Origin: Spirosoma panaciterrae DSM 21099
Lineage (GTDB): Bacteria; Bacteroidota; Bacteroidia; Cytophagales; Spirosomataceae
Direction of reading: 5' to 3'
Assembly (NCBI RefSeq): GCF_000374025.1
Contig: NZ_KB893177.1
Location: 62,001 to 126,000 of the forward strand
DNA length: 64,000 nt
The position numbers were made by a program, and so were the translations under genes. Positions 16,291 to 25,208 of this stretch are shown here, piece after piece. Positions within the stretch are counted from its first letter, which is position 1. Every line of letters starts with the position of its first letter. A model generated the notes under the pieces. That model saw only the letters and a program-made list of their open reading frames with translations. It was not told the origin of the DNA and did not search any database.

Positions 16291-19254
16291 ATGACTCAAA
16301 CTCCGGAAACCGGACGCTTACGCTCCGTTGACCAGCTCGACCCCAAACAGTTTATTATCATTAAAGGGGCGAAAGTACATAATCTAAAAGGAATTGACGT
16401 TGCCATACCGCGCAACAAACTAGTGGTGCTAACGGGCCTGTCGGGTTCGGGCAAATCATCGCTGGCATTCGATACCCTCTTTGCCGAAGGGCAGCGAATG
16501 TATGTCGAAAGCCTGAGCAGCTATGCCCGGCAATTTCTGGGTCGGATGGAAAAACCCGAGGTCGAATACATCAAGGGTGTATCGCCAGCTATTGCCATCG
16601 AGCAAAAAGTATCGACCCGTAACCCCCGTTCTACGGTAGGCACCTCCACCGAAATATACGATTATCTCAAACTACTGTTTGCCCGGGCGGGTATTACGTA
16701 TTCGCCCGTATCGGGCCATGAAGTACGGAAAGATACCGTTACGGATGTCGTTAACTACATCCATAGCTTCGAAGAAGGACAGCGCATCATGATCATGGCT
16801 CCCCTACGCATACGCGAAGGGCGCACGCTAGCCTATGAACTGAATATCCTGCTTCAGAAAGGCTATACCCGGATCGTTGCCGACGGCCAGGTGTTGCAGA
16901 TTGAAGATGTTTTGGAGAATAGTGCTGAGCAAGGAGCCAGCCAGGTTAGCGTTCGCAGCGACCATACGACTTCCTCCTCACTACTCACTCCTGATACGGG
17001 TTTGGAAATTCTCGTTGACCGGGGTACGGTGCTGTACGATGCGGATGGCAAACCCGACGAAGATAACCTGTATCGTTTCTCCGATTCGGTACAAACGGCT
17101 TTTAATGAAGGGGAAGGCACCTGTCGGGTGGATATTGTCGGGCAGGAATCGCGTACCTTTTCCGATAAATTTGAGCTGGATGGCCTTGCGTTCGAGGAGC
17201 CTAGTGTCAACCTGTTCACCTTCAATAACCCTTACGGCGCCTGCCGACGGTGCGATGGATTCGGGAAAGTACTAGGCATCGACCCTGACCTGGTTATTCC
17301 GGATAAAAACCTGTCTGTCTTTGAAGGCGCCATTGCCCCCTGGCGGAGCGAAAAAATGAGCGAGGAGTTTTTGCGACCCCTCCTCAAAAATGGTATTCGC
17401 TTCGACTTTCCGATCCACCGCCCGTATAAAGACCTGACACCTGCCGAACAGGAACTTCTCTGGACGGGCAACAACTACTTCGATGGGTTGAATGCCTTTT
17501 TCAATTATGTCGAAAGCCAGACCTTCAAAGTGCAGTATCGGGTCATGCTGTCGCGTTATCGGGGTAAAACAAACTGTCCTGAATGTCGGGGATCGCGGTT
17601 ACGGAAAGATGCAAGCTATGTAAAAGTAGGCGGCAAGTCGATCACCGATCTTGTCCTGATGTCGATTACACAGGTTACCGAATTTTTCCACAACCTTGAG
17701 CTACCGGCTCAACAGCAACAGGTGGCCAACCGGATTCTGATCGAGATTCGAAACCGACTGGACTACATGGAGCGGGTCGGCCTGGGGTATCTAACCCTGA
17801 ATCGCCTGACGAATACACTGTCGGGCGGTGAATATCAGCGCATTAAACTGGCTACATCGCTCGGATCAGCCCTGGTCGGGTCGATGTATATTCTGGACGA
17901 ACCCAGTATCGGGCTTCACCCCCGCGATACCAAACGACTGGTTAGTGTGCTGGAGTCGCTGCGGGATATGGGGAATACAGTAATCGTGGTAGAGCACGAA
18001 GAAGAAGTCATGCGAGCCGCCGACCAACTTATCGACATTGGCCCCGATGCTGGTTCGCTGGGTGGGCATCTGGTATTTCAGGGAACCTGGGATGAAATTA
18101 AGGAGCATGGAGCCGAGGGCAAAGGGCATGGGGCTAGTGAACCAACACCTCCTAACCCCTATGCCTCATCCCCTATGCCCTCCCACACGATCGACTTTCT
18201 GACCGGGCTGGAAACTGTGCCCGTGCCTCCCTTTCGCCGGAAAGCCACCAACTTTATTGAACTGAAAGGTGCCCGCGAAAACAATCTTAAAAATGTGGAT
18301 GTGCGTTTTCCGCTAAATACACTGACGGTGGTAACGGGGGTATCGGGTTCTGGCAAGAGTACACTGATCCGAAAAGTGCTTTACCCGGCCCTGATGCGTG
18401 AAAAAGGCGAAGCCGCCGAAGAAGCGGGCAAATACGAATCGCTGACAGGCTCATTGAACCGGATTACATCCATTGAAATGATCGACCAGAATCCAATCGG
18501 TAAGTCGAGTCGATCTAACCCCGTCACGTACATCAAAGCCTACGATTACCTGCGGACCGTAATGGCCGATCAGCCCGTATCAAAATCGCGGGGTTACAAG
18601 CCCAGCCACTTCTCTTTCAACGTCGATGGCGGGCGCTGCGAAGTTTGTCAGGGCGAAGGAGAGGTAAAAATCGAGATGCAGTTCATGGCCGATATTTATC
18701 TCAAATGCGAAGGCTGTGGTGGTAAGCGGTTCAAGCAGGAAGTATTGGAAGTGACGCTGCGCGACAAAAACGTATCGGACATTCTGGATATGACTGTCGA
18801 CGAAGCCGTTGCGTTCTTCCGGGAGGTTGACCCCAAAATGGCCGATAAATTGCAGCCGTTGCAGGATGTGGGCCTGGGCTACATTGGGCTTGGACAGTCG
18901 GCCAATACCCTGTCGGGTGGCGAAGCTCAACGGGTGAAACTGGCATCGTTTTTGGGGAAGGGAAATCCGAACAAAGGCGGCACCCTTTTCATCTTCGATG
19001 AGCCGACTACAGGGCTGCATTTTCATGATATTCGCAAATTACTTTCGGCGATCAATGCACTGGTCGATCAGGGTGATTCGGTTATTATCATCGAGCATAA
19101 CATGGAAGTCATCAAAAATGCCGACCATATCATTGATTTAGGGCCCGAAGGGGGCGAAACGGGCGGCTATGTGACTTTTACCGGAACTCCCGAAGAGATG
19201 GTAAAGCTCACGGACGGTAATTATACGGCAGAGTATTTGCGGGGAAAAGTATAA
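16291..19254 (+). CDS. uvrA: Excinuclease ABC subunit A
   Basis: A 987-residue damage-recognition ATPase of nucleotide excision repair, which loads UvrB onto damaged DNA. Two ABC modules are seen: Walker [17 protein letters not shown] with signature [12 protein letters not shown], then [17 protein letters not shown] with [12 protein letters not shown] and [13 protein letters not shown]. Zinc-binding cysteine pairs occur at CRRC, CPEC, CEVC and CEGC. Start ATG 16291 is chosen over an in-frame TTG at 16246. Between the two modules (residues about 608-631) lies a 25-30-residue insertion rich in Gly, Pro and Ser, encoded by a palindromic repeat (18115-18182), absent from usual UvrA proteins. Confidence 0.96.
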   Translation: MTQTPETGRLRSVDQLDPKQFIIIKGAKVHNLKGIDVAIPRNKLVVLTGLSGSGKSSLAFDTLFAEGQRMYVESLSSYARQFLGRMEKPEVEYIKGVSPAIAIEQKVSTRNPRSTVGTSTEIYDYLKLLFARAGITYSPVSGHEVRKDTVTDVVNYIHSFEEGQRIMIMAPLRIREGRTLAYELNILLQKGYTRIVADGQVLQIEDVLENSAEQGASQVSVRSDHTTSSSLLTPDTGLEILVDRGTVLYDADGKPDEDNLYRFSDSVQTAFNEGEGTCRVDIVGQESRTFSDKFELDGLAFEEPSVNLFTFNNPYGACRRCDGFGKVLGIDPDLVIPDKNLSVFEGAIAPWRSEKMSEEFLRPLLKNGIRFDFPIHRPYKDLTPAEQELLWTGNNYFDGLNAFFNYVESQTFKVQYRVMLSRYRGKTNCPECRGSRLRKDASYVKVGGKSITDLVLMSITQVTEFFHNLELPAQQQQVANRILIEIRNRLDYMERVGLGYLTLNRLTNTLSGGEYQRIKLATSLGSALVGSMYILDEPSIGLHPRDTKRLVSVLESLRDMGNTVIVVEHEEEVMRAADQLIDIGPDAGSLGGHLVFQGTWDEIKEHGAEGKGHGASEPTPPNPYASSPMPSHTIDFLTGLETVPVPPFRRKATNFIELKGARENNLKNVDVRFPLNTLTVVTGVSGSGKSTLIRKVLYPALMREKGEAAEEAGKYESLTGSLNRITSIEMIDQNPIGKSSRSNPVTYIKAYDYLRTVMADQPVSKSRGYKPSHFSFNVDGGRCEVCQGEGEVKIEMQFMADIYLKCEGCGGKRFKQEVLEVTLRDKNVSDILDMTVDEAVAFFREVDPKMADKLQPLQDVGLGYIGLGQSANTLSGGEAQRVKLASFLGKGNPNKGGTLFIFDEPTTGLHFHDIRKLLSAINALVDQGDSVIIIEHNMEVIKNADHIIDLGPEGGETGGYVTFTGTPEEMVKLTDGNYTAEYLRGKV
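18115..18182. repeat. Palindromic GC-rich repeat in frame within uvrA
   Basis: GAGGGCA (18115-18121) pairs with TGCCCTC (18176-18182), and inside it GGGCAT plus GGGG pairs with CCCC plus ATGCC with one bulged base. It has the same build as the intergenic hairpins of this window, but here it is translated as a flexible linker of uvrA. Confidence 0.55.
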
Positions 19255-19324
19255 CGGCGTATTCGACAGCGGTGAATTACTGATTATAGCGGTATGAATA
19301 ACTAACGATAAGCCGACTTGTCTG

Positions 19325-19332
19325 TATCTTTG
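19325..19332 (+). promoter_or_regulatory. Candidate -7 box of the SGNH esterase gene
   Basis: TATCTTTG is a perfect TAnnTTTG match, 23 bp before the ATG at 19356. No good -33 element is seen at standard spacing. Confidence 0.45.
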
Positions 19333-19355
19333 CCAGATTATCGGATCAATCGTTC

Positions 19356-21746
19356 ATGTTATCATTTATAAAATGGTTTCTTTTCCTCGCGTTTTGTCCA
19401 TTGCTGGCTCTTGCCCAACTCCAGATTTCGCATCCTATGGCGCGATTTGTAGTACAACGAGGGCTGGATGGCAATGGGCGACTGTATATAGCGGGTCGAT
19501 TTACAGGCACAGTTGATCGGGTGGAGGCCCAGCTCACCCCCGTGGTGACTGGACAGGGAACCGCAACAGGCTGGCAAACGATACAAACCAGCCCAACCAA
19601 TAATATTTTCTTAGGCTACATCACAGGTGCGGGCGGTTGGTACAACCTAACCGTCCGCACTATTGTGAATAATGCGGTTATCAATCAAACCAGTATACAA
19701 CCTGTAGGCATCGGTGAGATTTTTGTTTCGGCAGGGCAGTCTAATTCGCGCGGACTAGGCATCGGCGATAATGATCTAGGCTCGTTTACCGACCGGGTAA
19801 GCACCATCGATTCCATCAACCATTACTATCCGCCGGGTGCGCAGGCGCTGTATTCGTCGGGCGATCCCCTTCCCGTACCTGTCTACAAACCACTCACGGC
19901 CGGAAGGCGCATCTTTCCAATGGCCGAAAGTTCGTGGTGCTGGGGCGAACTGGGCGACTACATCGTGAATCGATACAACGTGCCAGTAGCCTTCTACATA
20001 ACGGGCTGGGATAGCTCCACCGTCGAAAACTGGATCAATAGTGCCAATGGCATTCCGGCCTGTAATCGGTACTGGTGCGTCGAAAACTGGCCCAATCTGC
20101 AACCGTACACCAATCTGAAGAACGTGATGAACTATTACCTGTCGATGGCGGGTGTACGGGCCATCCTCTGGCATCAGGGCGAAGCCGAATACGGTGATGC
20201 CAACACGGGTAGTATTCCAGCTTATGCTACCAACCTGACCAACCTGATTCAGAAATCACGACAGGATTTCGCCAATCGTAATATTGCCTGGATGGTAGCC
20301 CGGGTTTCGTTCGATGGTGATCCCGTCAACCCCGTTCGTCAGCCGGTTATCGACAAACAACTACAGGTCATCAATACCCCCGGCCTGAATATATTTCAGG
20401 GCCCACTTACCGATACCATTCCGCTACGAAATGCCGGGGAAAATGGCGGCCATTTTCGGAATATCCAGCGCCCCTCTCCCAATCCTCAGTACTACCTGAA
20501 TACGGGATCGATCCCGACCAACATGGGTCTGTCGCACCTGGCGCGGAACTGGAATAATAGTCTGAGCAATTCTTTTTTCCAGAATGCACAGCCCATTACC
20601 CCTACTCAGTTTGCCGCAACGGGTAATCTGGCCAGCACCGTGTTACCGGGCGCGAGTATCAGTGTATCGTTTGCCACATTAGGTACTTTTAATAATGGCA
20701 ATCAATGGCAGGTACAACTTCTTGATTCGCTGGGGCAGTATAAAAGCGCCCTGGGCAGCGGAACCACCAGTCCAATACAGGTCACCTTACCCAGTTCACT
20801 GACAAGCGGTTATTACCGGATTCGGGTAGTGGCCACCTCACCTGGCATCCCGGCAGTGCCTTCCAATGTTTTTCAAATTACAACCCAAACGCAGGCTGAT
20901 GTCAGTCTGAGTATGGCCCTTAGCTCCCGAACCCCGGCACTTAGCAGCCCTGTCACCTTCAGCCTGACGGTTCGTAATGATGGACCGGGGCAGGCTACCA
21001 ATATTGTGGTCAGGAACCGGCTTCCTACCAATCTGGCATTTGTTTCGTCTGCCGATTTTTCTGTTAGTAGTGGCATCCTGACCAGTTCAGCCATTAATCT
21101 GGCAACGGGGTCAACCCAGACCATGCGTTTTGTTGCACAGCCAACCGCCCTGGGAAGCTACCAGAATGCAGCCGAGATCGCTCAGGCAACCAGCTCTGAC
21201 CCAGACAGTCAGCCCAACTCGGGCACGGGCGATGGACAGGACGACGCGGCTCTGGTAGATTTCCGAACGGCTCAATCAGGGGCAGGCTTTTTTACCTCAC
21301 CCAATCCAAACCAGGTTCCACTACCACCCGTTGTTAGTAACCAGCCCGCGCCCGATCCCAATAAAGCCGATATTAGTATTCGACTAGTCACCAATACCCG
21401 AACCCCCTCTATCAATGATATTATCAGTTATTCACTGACTATTTCCAATGCAGGTGGCTTATCGGCTACAGGCCTAAGTGTAGCGGCTACGCTGCCAACC
21501 GGTCAGGCGTTTATTTCAGGCGATGACTTTGGCGCGTCGGGTGGTAATCTGGTTAGTGGTGTAAGCAGTCTGGCGGCTGGCAGTAGTGTTACGCTTATCT
21601 TCCGGTCACGAGCCACCGCTTCAGGAATCGGCACTTGCAAAGCTCAACTGACCGCATCCAGCGTTGCCGATCCCGACTCAACCTCCAACAATGGCACAGC
21701 CAACGGCGAAGACGATACAGCGCAAGTCGATATACGAGTCCGGTAA
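19356..21746 (+). CDS. Secreted SGNH-type esterase (sialate O-acetylesterase-like) with two DUF11 domains
   Basis: A 796-residue exported protein with a signal peptide (FLFLAFCPLLALAQ). Residues about 115-410 form an SGNH-hydrolase domain like the sialate O-acetylesterase group: the nucleophile serine is in IFVSAGQSNSRG, and LWHQGEAEYGDAN is the family HQGE block. Two DUF11-type beta-sandwich repeats follow, one near 515-620 (ADVSLSMALSSRTP) and one near 670-796 (ADISIRLVTNTRTP), the second ending with NGTANGEDDTAQVDI. These repeats usually serve adhesion or spacing on the cell surface. The chain stops at the end of the second repeat, and no C-terminal sorting domain is obvious. Substrate: probably acylated glycans. 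Confidence 0.78.
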   Translation: MLSFIKWFLFLAFCPLLALAQLQISHPMARFVVQRGLDGNGRLYIAGRFTGTVDRVEAQLTPVVTGQGTATGWQTIQTSPTNNIFLGYITGAGGWYNLTVRTIVNNAVINQTSIQPVGIGEIFVSAGQSNSRGLGIGDNDLGSFTDRVSTIDSINHYYPPGAQALYSSGDPLPVPVYKPLTAGRRIFPMAESSWCWGELGDYIVNRYNVPVAFYITGWDSSTVENWINSANGIPACNRYWCVENWPNLQPYTNLKNVMNYYLSMAGVRAILWHQGEAEYGDANTGSIPAYATNLTNLIQKSRQDFANRNIAWMVARVSFDGDPVNPVRQPVIDKQLQVINTPGLNIFQGPLTDTIPLRNAGENGGHFRNIQRPSPNPQYYLNTGSIPTNMGLSHLARNWNNSLSNSFFQNAQPITPTQFAATGNLASTVLPGASISVSFATLGTFNNGNQWQVQLLDSLGQYKSALGSGTTSPIQVTLPSSLTSGYYRIRVVATSPGIPAVPSNVFQITTQTQADVSLSMALSSRTPALSSPVTFSLTVRNDGPGQATNIVVRNRLPTNLAFVSSADFSVSSGILTSSAINLATGSTQTMRFVAQPTALGSYQNAAEIAQATSSDPDSQPNSGTGDGQDDAALVDFRTAQSGAGFFTSPNPNQVPLPPVVSNQPAPDPNKADISIRLVTNTRTPSINDIISYSLTISNAGGLSATGLSVAATLPTGQAFISGDDFGASGGNLVSGVSSLAAGSSVTLIFRSRATASGIGTCKAQLTASSVADPDSTSNNGTANGEDDTAQVDIRVR

Positions 21747-21748
21747 TG

Positions 21749-21818
21749 TTCGGCAGGCTTTACAAGACAAATAGGCTGTATTCGTAGCAGTCATGTTCGT
21801 CTGGTGAAGCCTGCCGAA
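21749..21818 (+). terminator. Terminator hairpin after the SGNH esterase
   Basis: A perfect 12-bp stem (TTCGGCAGGCTT at 21749-21760 with 21807-21818) with a 46-nt loop that contains smaller pairs, followed by AACTTTTC. Confidence 0.5.
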
Positions 21819-21928
21819 AACTTTTCTATCACTCTTCTACGTTAAAATTATAGCAATCAGCGATTTTCATAGTACAAATAGCGAATCACTTGCTTTTAGG
21901 ATGAAGTGATGTTTGTCCGTATCGATTT

Positions 21929-24718
21929 ATGAAAACGCAATGGATACTTGTTAGCTTGGTAGGAACTGGATTAGCCTTCACGCTATCGTCATTTCTGGGC
22001 ATTTTTGAGAAACGGGTCGACTATAACACGCAGGTTAAACCCTTGCTCAATAAAAACTGCATTGCCTGCCACGGTGGTGTCAAAAAAGCGTCGGGCTTTT
22101 CTCTTCTGTTCAAGCAGGAAGCGCTGGCCCCGGCCAAATCGGGCAAACCCGCTATTATTCCGGGCGATGCCGATGCCAGTGAAATGATTCGGCGGCTTAC
22201 CCTAACCGATCCCGATGAGCGAATGCCGCTCGACCATCCCGCTCTGAAACCTGATGAAATCGAATTGCTTCGTAACTGGATCGATCAGGGTGCCGAATGG
22301 GGCGACCACTGGGCCTATCAGCCTGTTCAGAAACCCGACGTACCCCAAATTGGCACCTTCCTGAGTCGACTGGGTATTACCGCCAACGATGAAACCGATT
22401 GGGCCAAAAACGAAATTGACCACTTTGTTCTCGCCAAACTAAATGAGAACGAGCTAAAGCCCTCTCCTGAAGCCGACCGACCTACGCTTATCCGGCGGGT
22501 ATCACTTGACCTGACGGGTTTACCACCAACCGAGAAAGAAGTAGCGGACTTTGTGAATGACCCATCGTCCAATGCGTTTGAAAAAGTGGTAGACCGACTG
22601 CTGAAATCACCTGCCTATGGCGAACGCTGGACGGGTATGTGGCTCGATCTGGCCCGTTATGCCGATACAAAAGGGTATGAGCGTGACCCCGGTCGAAAAA
22701 TCTGGCGATACCGGGACTGGCTCATCAAAGCATTTAATGCCGATAAGCCCTTCGACCAGTTCACGGTTGAACAACTCGCGGGCGATTTACTGCCGAATCG
22801 CAACGGCGATCCTGCCAACGACGATAAATTTGTAGCCACTGGTTTCCATCGGAATACGATGACCAACGACGAGGGGGGCACGCAGGATGAGGAATTTCGG
22901 ACGGCCGCGGTCATTGACCGGGTCAACACCACCTGGGATGTATTTCAGGGAACCACCTTTGGCTGCGTACAATGCCATAGCCACCCTTACGACCCATTTA
23001 CGAATGAGGAGTACTACAAATACCTGGCTTTCTTCAACAATACCCGCGACGAAGACGTAACCAGCGACACGCCTACGCTTCGCTTTCTTAAACCCGCCGA
23101 TTCGACCAAACTTGTCACACTCCAGCAATTCATTCGGCGCTCGGTAGCCAATCCACGTCAGGCGCAGGCTACAGTCGAGCAGGTCACGCATCTGATTCGG
23201 ACCATTGAACCGAAAATCAATTCACACGATTTCGACCAATACGTCAATGCGTCCTTATTGGATGCCAAGTATTTTGGATTTCAGGATAAAGGCTCCTGCC
23301 GCATCAAAAATGTTACGCTCACCGGCCGACCACGAATGCTGATTCGCTGGGGTACGAAGGCCGAAAATGCGACGGTTACTGTTCATCAGGACCGACTGGA
23401 TGGCCCCGTTCTGGCAACGATTCCAACCCCGAAACCGGGTAAAGACACGGTGCAGATGATTCCGCTCCCCGCTATTCAGGGACGCCACAACTTGTACCTG
23501 TCATTAAACAGCACCAAAAAGCCGAAGGAGTGGGTACAGATAAAATGGGTTGCCTTTGCGCCTGTTCTGCCCGGTCAGCCTCAAAATGCAACGGGTGACC
23601 AGGATAAACTCCTGACCGACCTGCTAAATGCGGATGCTGAACAGACACCAATTATGCTCGACGGCTCTGGTGACCTGTTCCGCGAAACGCATGTATTTGA
23701 ACGGGGAAACTGGCTGGTGAAAGGAAAGCTGGTAACACCCGACGTTCCGAAATCGTTGCCCAATATGGCCGATAGCCTGCCCAAAAATCGGCTGGGACTA
23801 GCTCGCTGGATGGTTAGTCGTGAGCAGCCACTGACGGCCCGAGTCGCCGTCAATCGGTTTTGGGAACAACTATTCGGTACGGGAATCGTAGAAACCGTTG
23901 AGGATATGGGTACGCAGGGCATTCCGCCTACGCACCGCGAACTGCTCGATTATCTGGCAGCCGAGTTCATGGATACCGACCATTGGAGCGTCAAGAAGTT
24001 GCTCAAAAAAATGGTAATGTCCGCTACGTATCGGCAACAATCTACAGCCTCACCCGAACTGCTGGCAAAAGATCCATACAATAAACTTCTGGCTCGCGGG
24101 CCACGGGTCAGGCTTTCTGCGGAAGCGGTACACGATCAAGCCTTAGCGGTTAGTGGCTTACTTAGTCACAAATTATATGGTCCCAGCGTGATGCCCGTTC
24201 AACCCGATGGCATCTGGCAATCACCTTACGACGGCGATACCTGGAAACAAAGTACGGGCGAAGACCTGCACCGCCGGGCCTTGTATACCTATTGGAAACG
24301 AACAGCGCCGTATCCATCGATGGTCACGTTCGACAGCCCCAGCCGCGAATTCTGCCAGCTTCGTCGCCTTCGCACCAACACGCCCCTACAGGCTTTGGTA
24401 ACCCTGAACGACCCGGTTTATATAGAGGCTGCCCAGCACTTAGCCGATTATATGCGTCAGCACGGCTCGTCGCCGAGCCAGCAGATTCAGGCGGGTTTCC
24501 GGCGGGTTATGCTCCGTGATTTGTCGCCTAAAAAACTGGCGGTTCTGGTCAATCTGTATACAACCACAGAACACTATTACCAAAAACAGCCCGGTCAGGC
24601 CGAAAACTTACTGGATCGTCCCGGCCTGGACTGCTCGACCGTCTCACCGCAATTGGCGGCCTTGACGGTTACGGCCAATACCTTACTGAATCTGGATGAG
24701 GTGATTACAAAAGAATAG
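21929..24718 (+). CDS. PSD1 and cytochrome c domain protein (DUF1549/DUF1553)
   Basis: A 929-residue exported protein. After an N-terminal hydrophobic helix comes a cytochrome c-type PSCyt1 domain with one haem site, NCIACHGG (about residue 45). The DUF1549 domain (about 140-350) holds LIRRVSLDLTGLPP and YGERWTGMWLDLARYADT; a middle linker domain follows, and DUF1553 spans about 610-880 (NRFWEQLFGTGIVETVED, LRRLRTNTPLQALVTLND). Such proteins are known from Planctomycetes and Bacteroidota and are nearly always next to a DUF1501 gene; function is unproven, perhaps redox steps in glycan breakdown. Here that partner is separated by the DUF559 element. Confidence 0.9.
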   Translation: MKTQWILVSLVGTGLAFTLSSFLGIFEKRVDYNTQVKPLLNKNCIACHGGVKKASGFSLLFKQEALAPAKSGKPAIIPGDADASEMIRRLTLTDPDERMPLDHPALKPDEIELLRNWIDQGAEWGDHWAYQPVQKPDVPQIGTFLSRLGITANDETDWAKNEIDHFVLAKLNENELKPSPEADRPTLIRRVSLDLTGLPPTEKEVADFVNDPSSNAFEKVVDRLLKSPAYGERWTGMWLDLARYADTKGYERDPGRKIWRYRDWLIKAFNADKPFDQFTVEQLAGDLLPNRNGDPANDDKFVATGFHRNTMTNDEGGTQDEEFRTAAVIDRVNTTWDVFQGTTFGCVQCHSHPYDPFTNEEYYKYLAFFNNTRDEDVTSDTPTLRFLKPADSTKLVTLQQFIRRSVANPRQAQATVEQVTHLIRTIEPKINSHDFDQYVNASLLDAKYFGFQDKGSCRIKNVTLTGRPRMLIRWGTKAENATVTVHQDRLDGPVLATIPTPKPGKDTVQMIPLPAIQGRHNLYLSLNSTKKPKEWVQIKWVAFAPVLPGQPQNATGDQDKLLTDLLNADAEQTPIMLDGSGDLFRETHVFERGNWLVKGKLVTPDVPKSLPNMADSLPKNRLGLARWMVSREQPLTARVAVNRFWEQLFGTGIVETVEDMGTQGIPPTHRELLDYLAAEFMDTDHWSVKKLLKKMVMSATYRQQSTASPELLAKDPYNKLLARGPRVRLSAEAVHDQALAVSGLLSHKLYGPSVMPVQPDGIWQSPYDGDTWKQSTGEDLHRRALYTYWKRTAPYPSMVTFDSPSREFCQLRRLRTNTPLQALVTLNDPVYIEAAQHLADYMRQHGSSPSQQIQAGFRRVMLRDLSPKKLAVLVNLYTTTEHYYQKQPGQAENLLDRPGLDCSTVSPQLAALTVTANTLLNLDEVITKE

Positions 24719-24723
24719 CATAA

Positions 24724-24761
24724 ACCCCACCCCAACCCCTCCCCTGATTTCAGGGGAGGGG
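24724..24761 (+). repeat. Left terminal repeat of the DUF559 element
   Basis: ACCCCACCCC, two bases, then a perfect 12-bp stem (CCCCTCCCCTGA with its complement) around a TT loop at 24736-24761. Being an inverted repeat without a T-run, it would form a stable RNA hairpin just after the DUF1553 stop. Confidence 0.8.
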
Positions 24762-24783
24762 CTAATTTCTACTGGTGTTTATA

Positions 24784-25146
24784 ATGAGCCAATTCATTCA
24801 TAATCGAAAAGTGATGGAGGAATTTCGGCGCGAGCTGCGCAAAAGTCCTACATCATCCGAAACATTACTCTGGGAAAGGCTACGCGGGAGTCAATTAGAA
24901 GGACGAAAATTTCGTCGTCAGCATAGCATAGGTGCGTATATACTCGATTTCTATTGTCCTGCTGAGCGATTAGCAATTGAAGTCGATGGAAGTATTCATA
25001 ACACTCCTGAAAACATAATTAATGATCAGGAACGAGATCGCACGTTAGCTCATTTACGAATCACAACTCTTCGGATTAGCAACGAAGAAATTGAGACAGA
25101 TGTAGAATCTGTACTCATTAAAATCAAGTCTTATTTTAGCAACTGA
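24784..25146 (+). CDS. DUF559 endonuclease-domain protein (Vsr-like fold)
   Basis: A 120-residue protein from ATG 24784 (an in-frame GTG lies at 24775). The DUF559 pattern is complete: SETLLWERLRGSQLEGRKF, FRRQHSIGAYILDFYCPAER, then LAIEVDGSIH, with the Asp of LDFYCP and the Glu of AIEVDG as likely catalytic residues of a PD-(D/E)XK-type fold. The C-terminus (LRISNEEIETDVESVLIKI) also fits. The family is named after resemblance to very-short-patch repair nucleases; its activity is unproven. AT-rich codon choice differs from the flanking genes, and both sides carry inverted palindromes, which suggests an acquired unit rather than a member of the surrounding operon. Confidence 0.9.
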   Translation: MSQFIHNRKVMEEFRRELRKSPTSSETLLWERLRGSQLEGRKFRRQHSIGAYILDFYCPAERLAIEVDGSIHNTPENIINDQERDRTLAHLRITTLRISNEEIETDVESVLIKIKSYFSN

Positions 25147-25161
25147 AGTACTCTTCCAATC

Positions 25162-25200
25162 CCCCTCCCCTGAAATCAGGGGAGGGGCCAGGGGTGGGGT
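25162..25200 (-). repeat. Right terminal repeat of the DUF559 element
   Basis: The same 12-bp stem palindrome (25162-25187, AA loop) followed by CCAGGGGTGGGGT, the inverted counterpart of the left end. It ends 8 bp before the DUF1501 start codon. Confidence 0.8.
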
Positions 25201-25208
25201 CAACCGAT

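Larger units (their letters stand above)
24724..25200 (+). mobile_element. 477-bp element: DUF559 nuclease gene between inverted GC-rich palindromes
   Basis: The left end (24724-24761) and the right end (25162-25200, read in reverse) share an ACCCCACCCC tip and the same 26-bp palindrome, differing in a two-base segment plus one inserted base. They enclose one gene and fill all but 5-8 bp of the space between the DUF1553 stop and the DUF1501 start. The interior is visibly richer in A and T than both neighbours. No target duplication is evident. The layout recalls REP elements with their RAYT nucleases, but the enzyme is of a different family. Confidence 0.55.
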
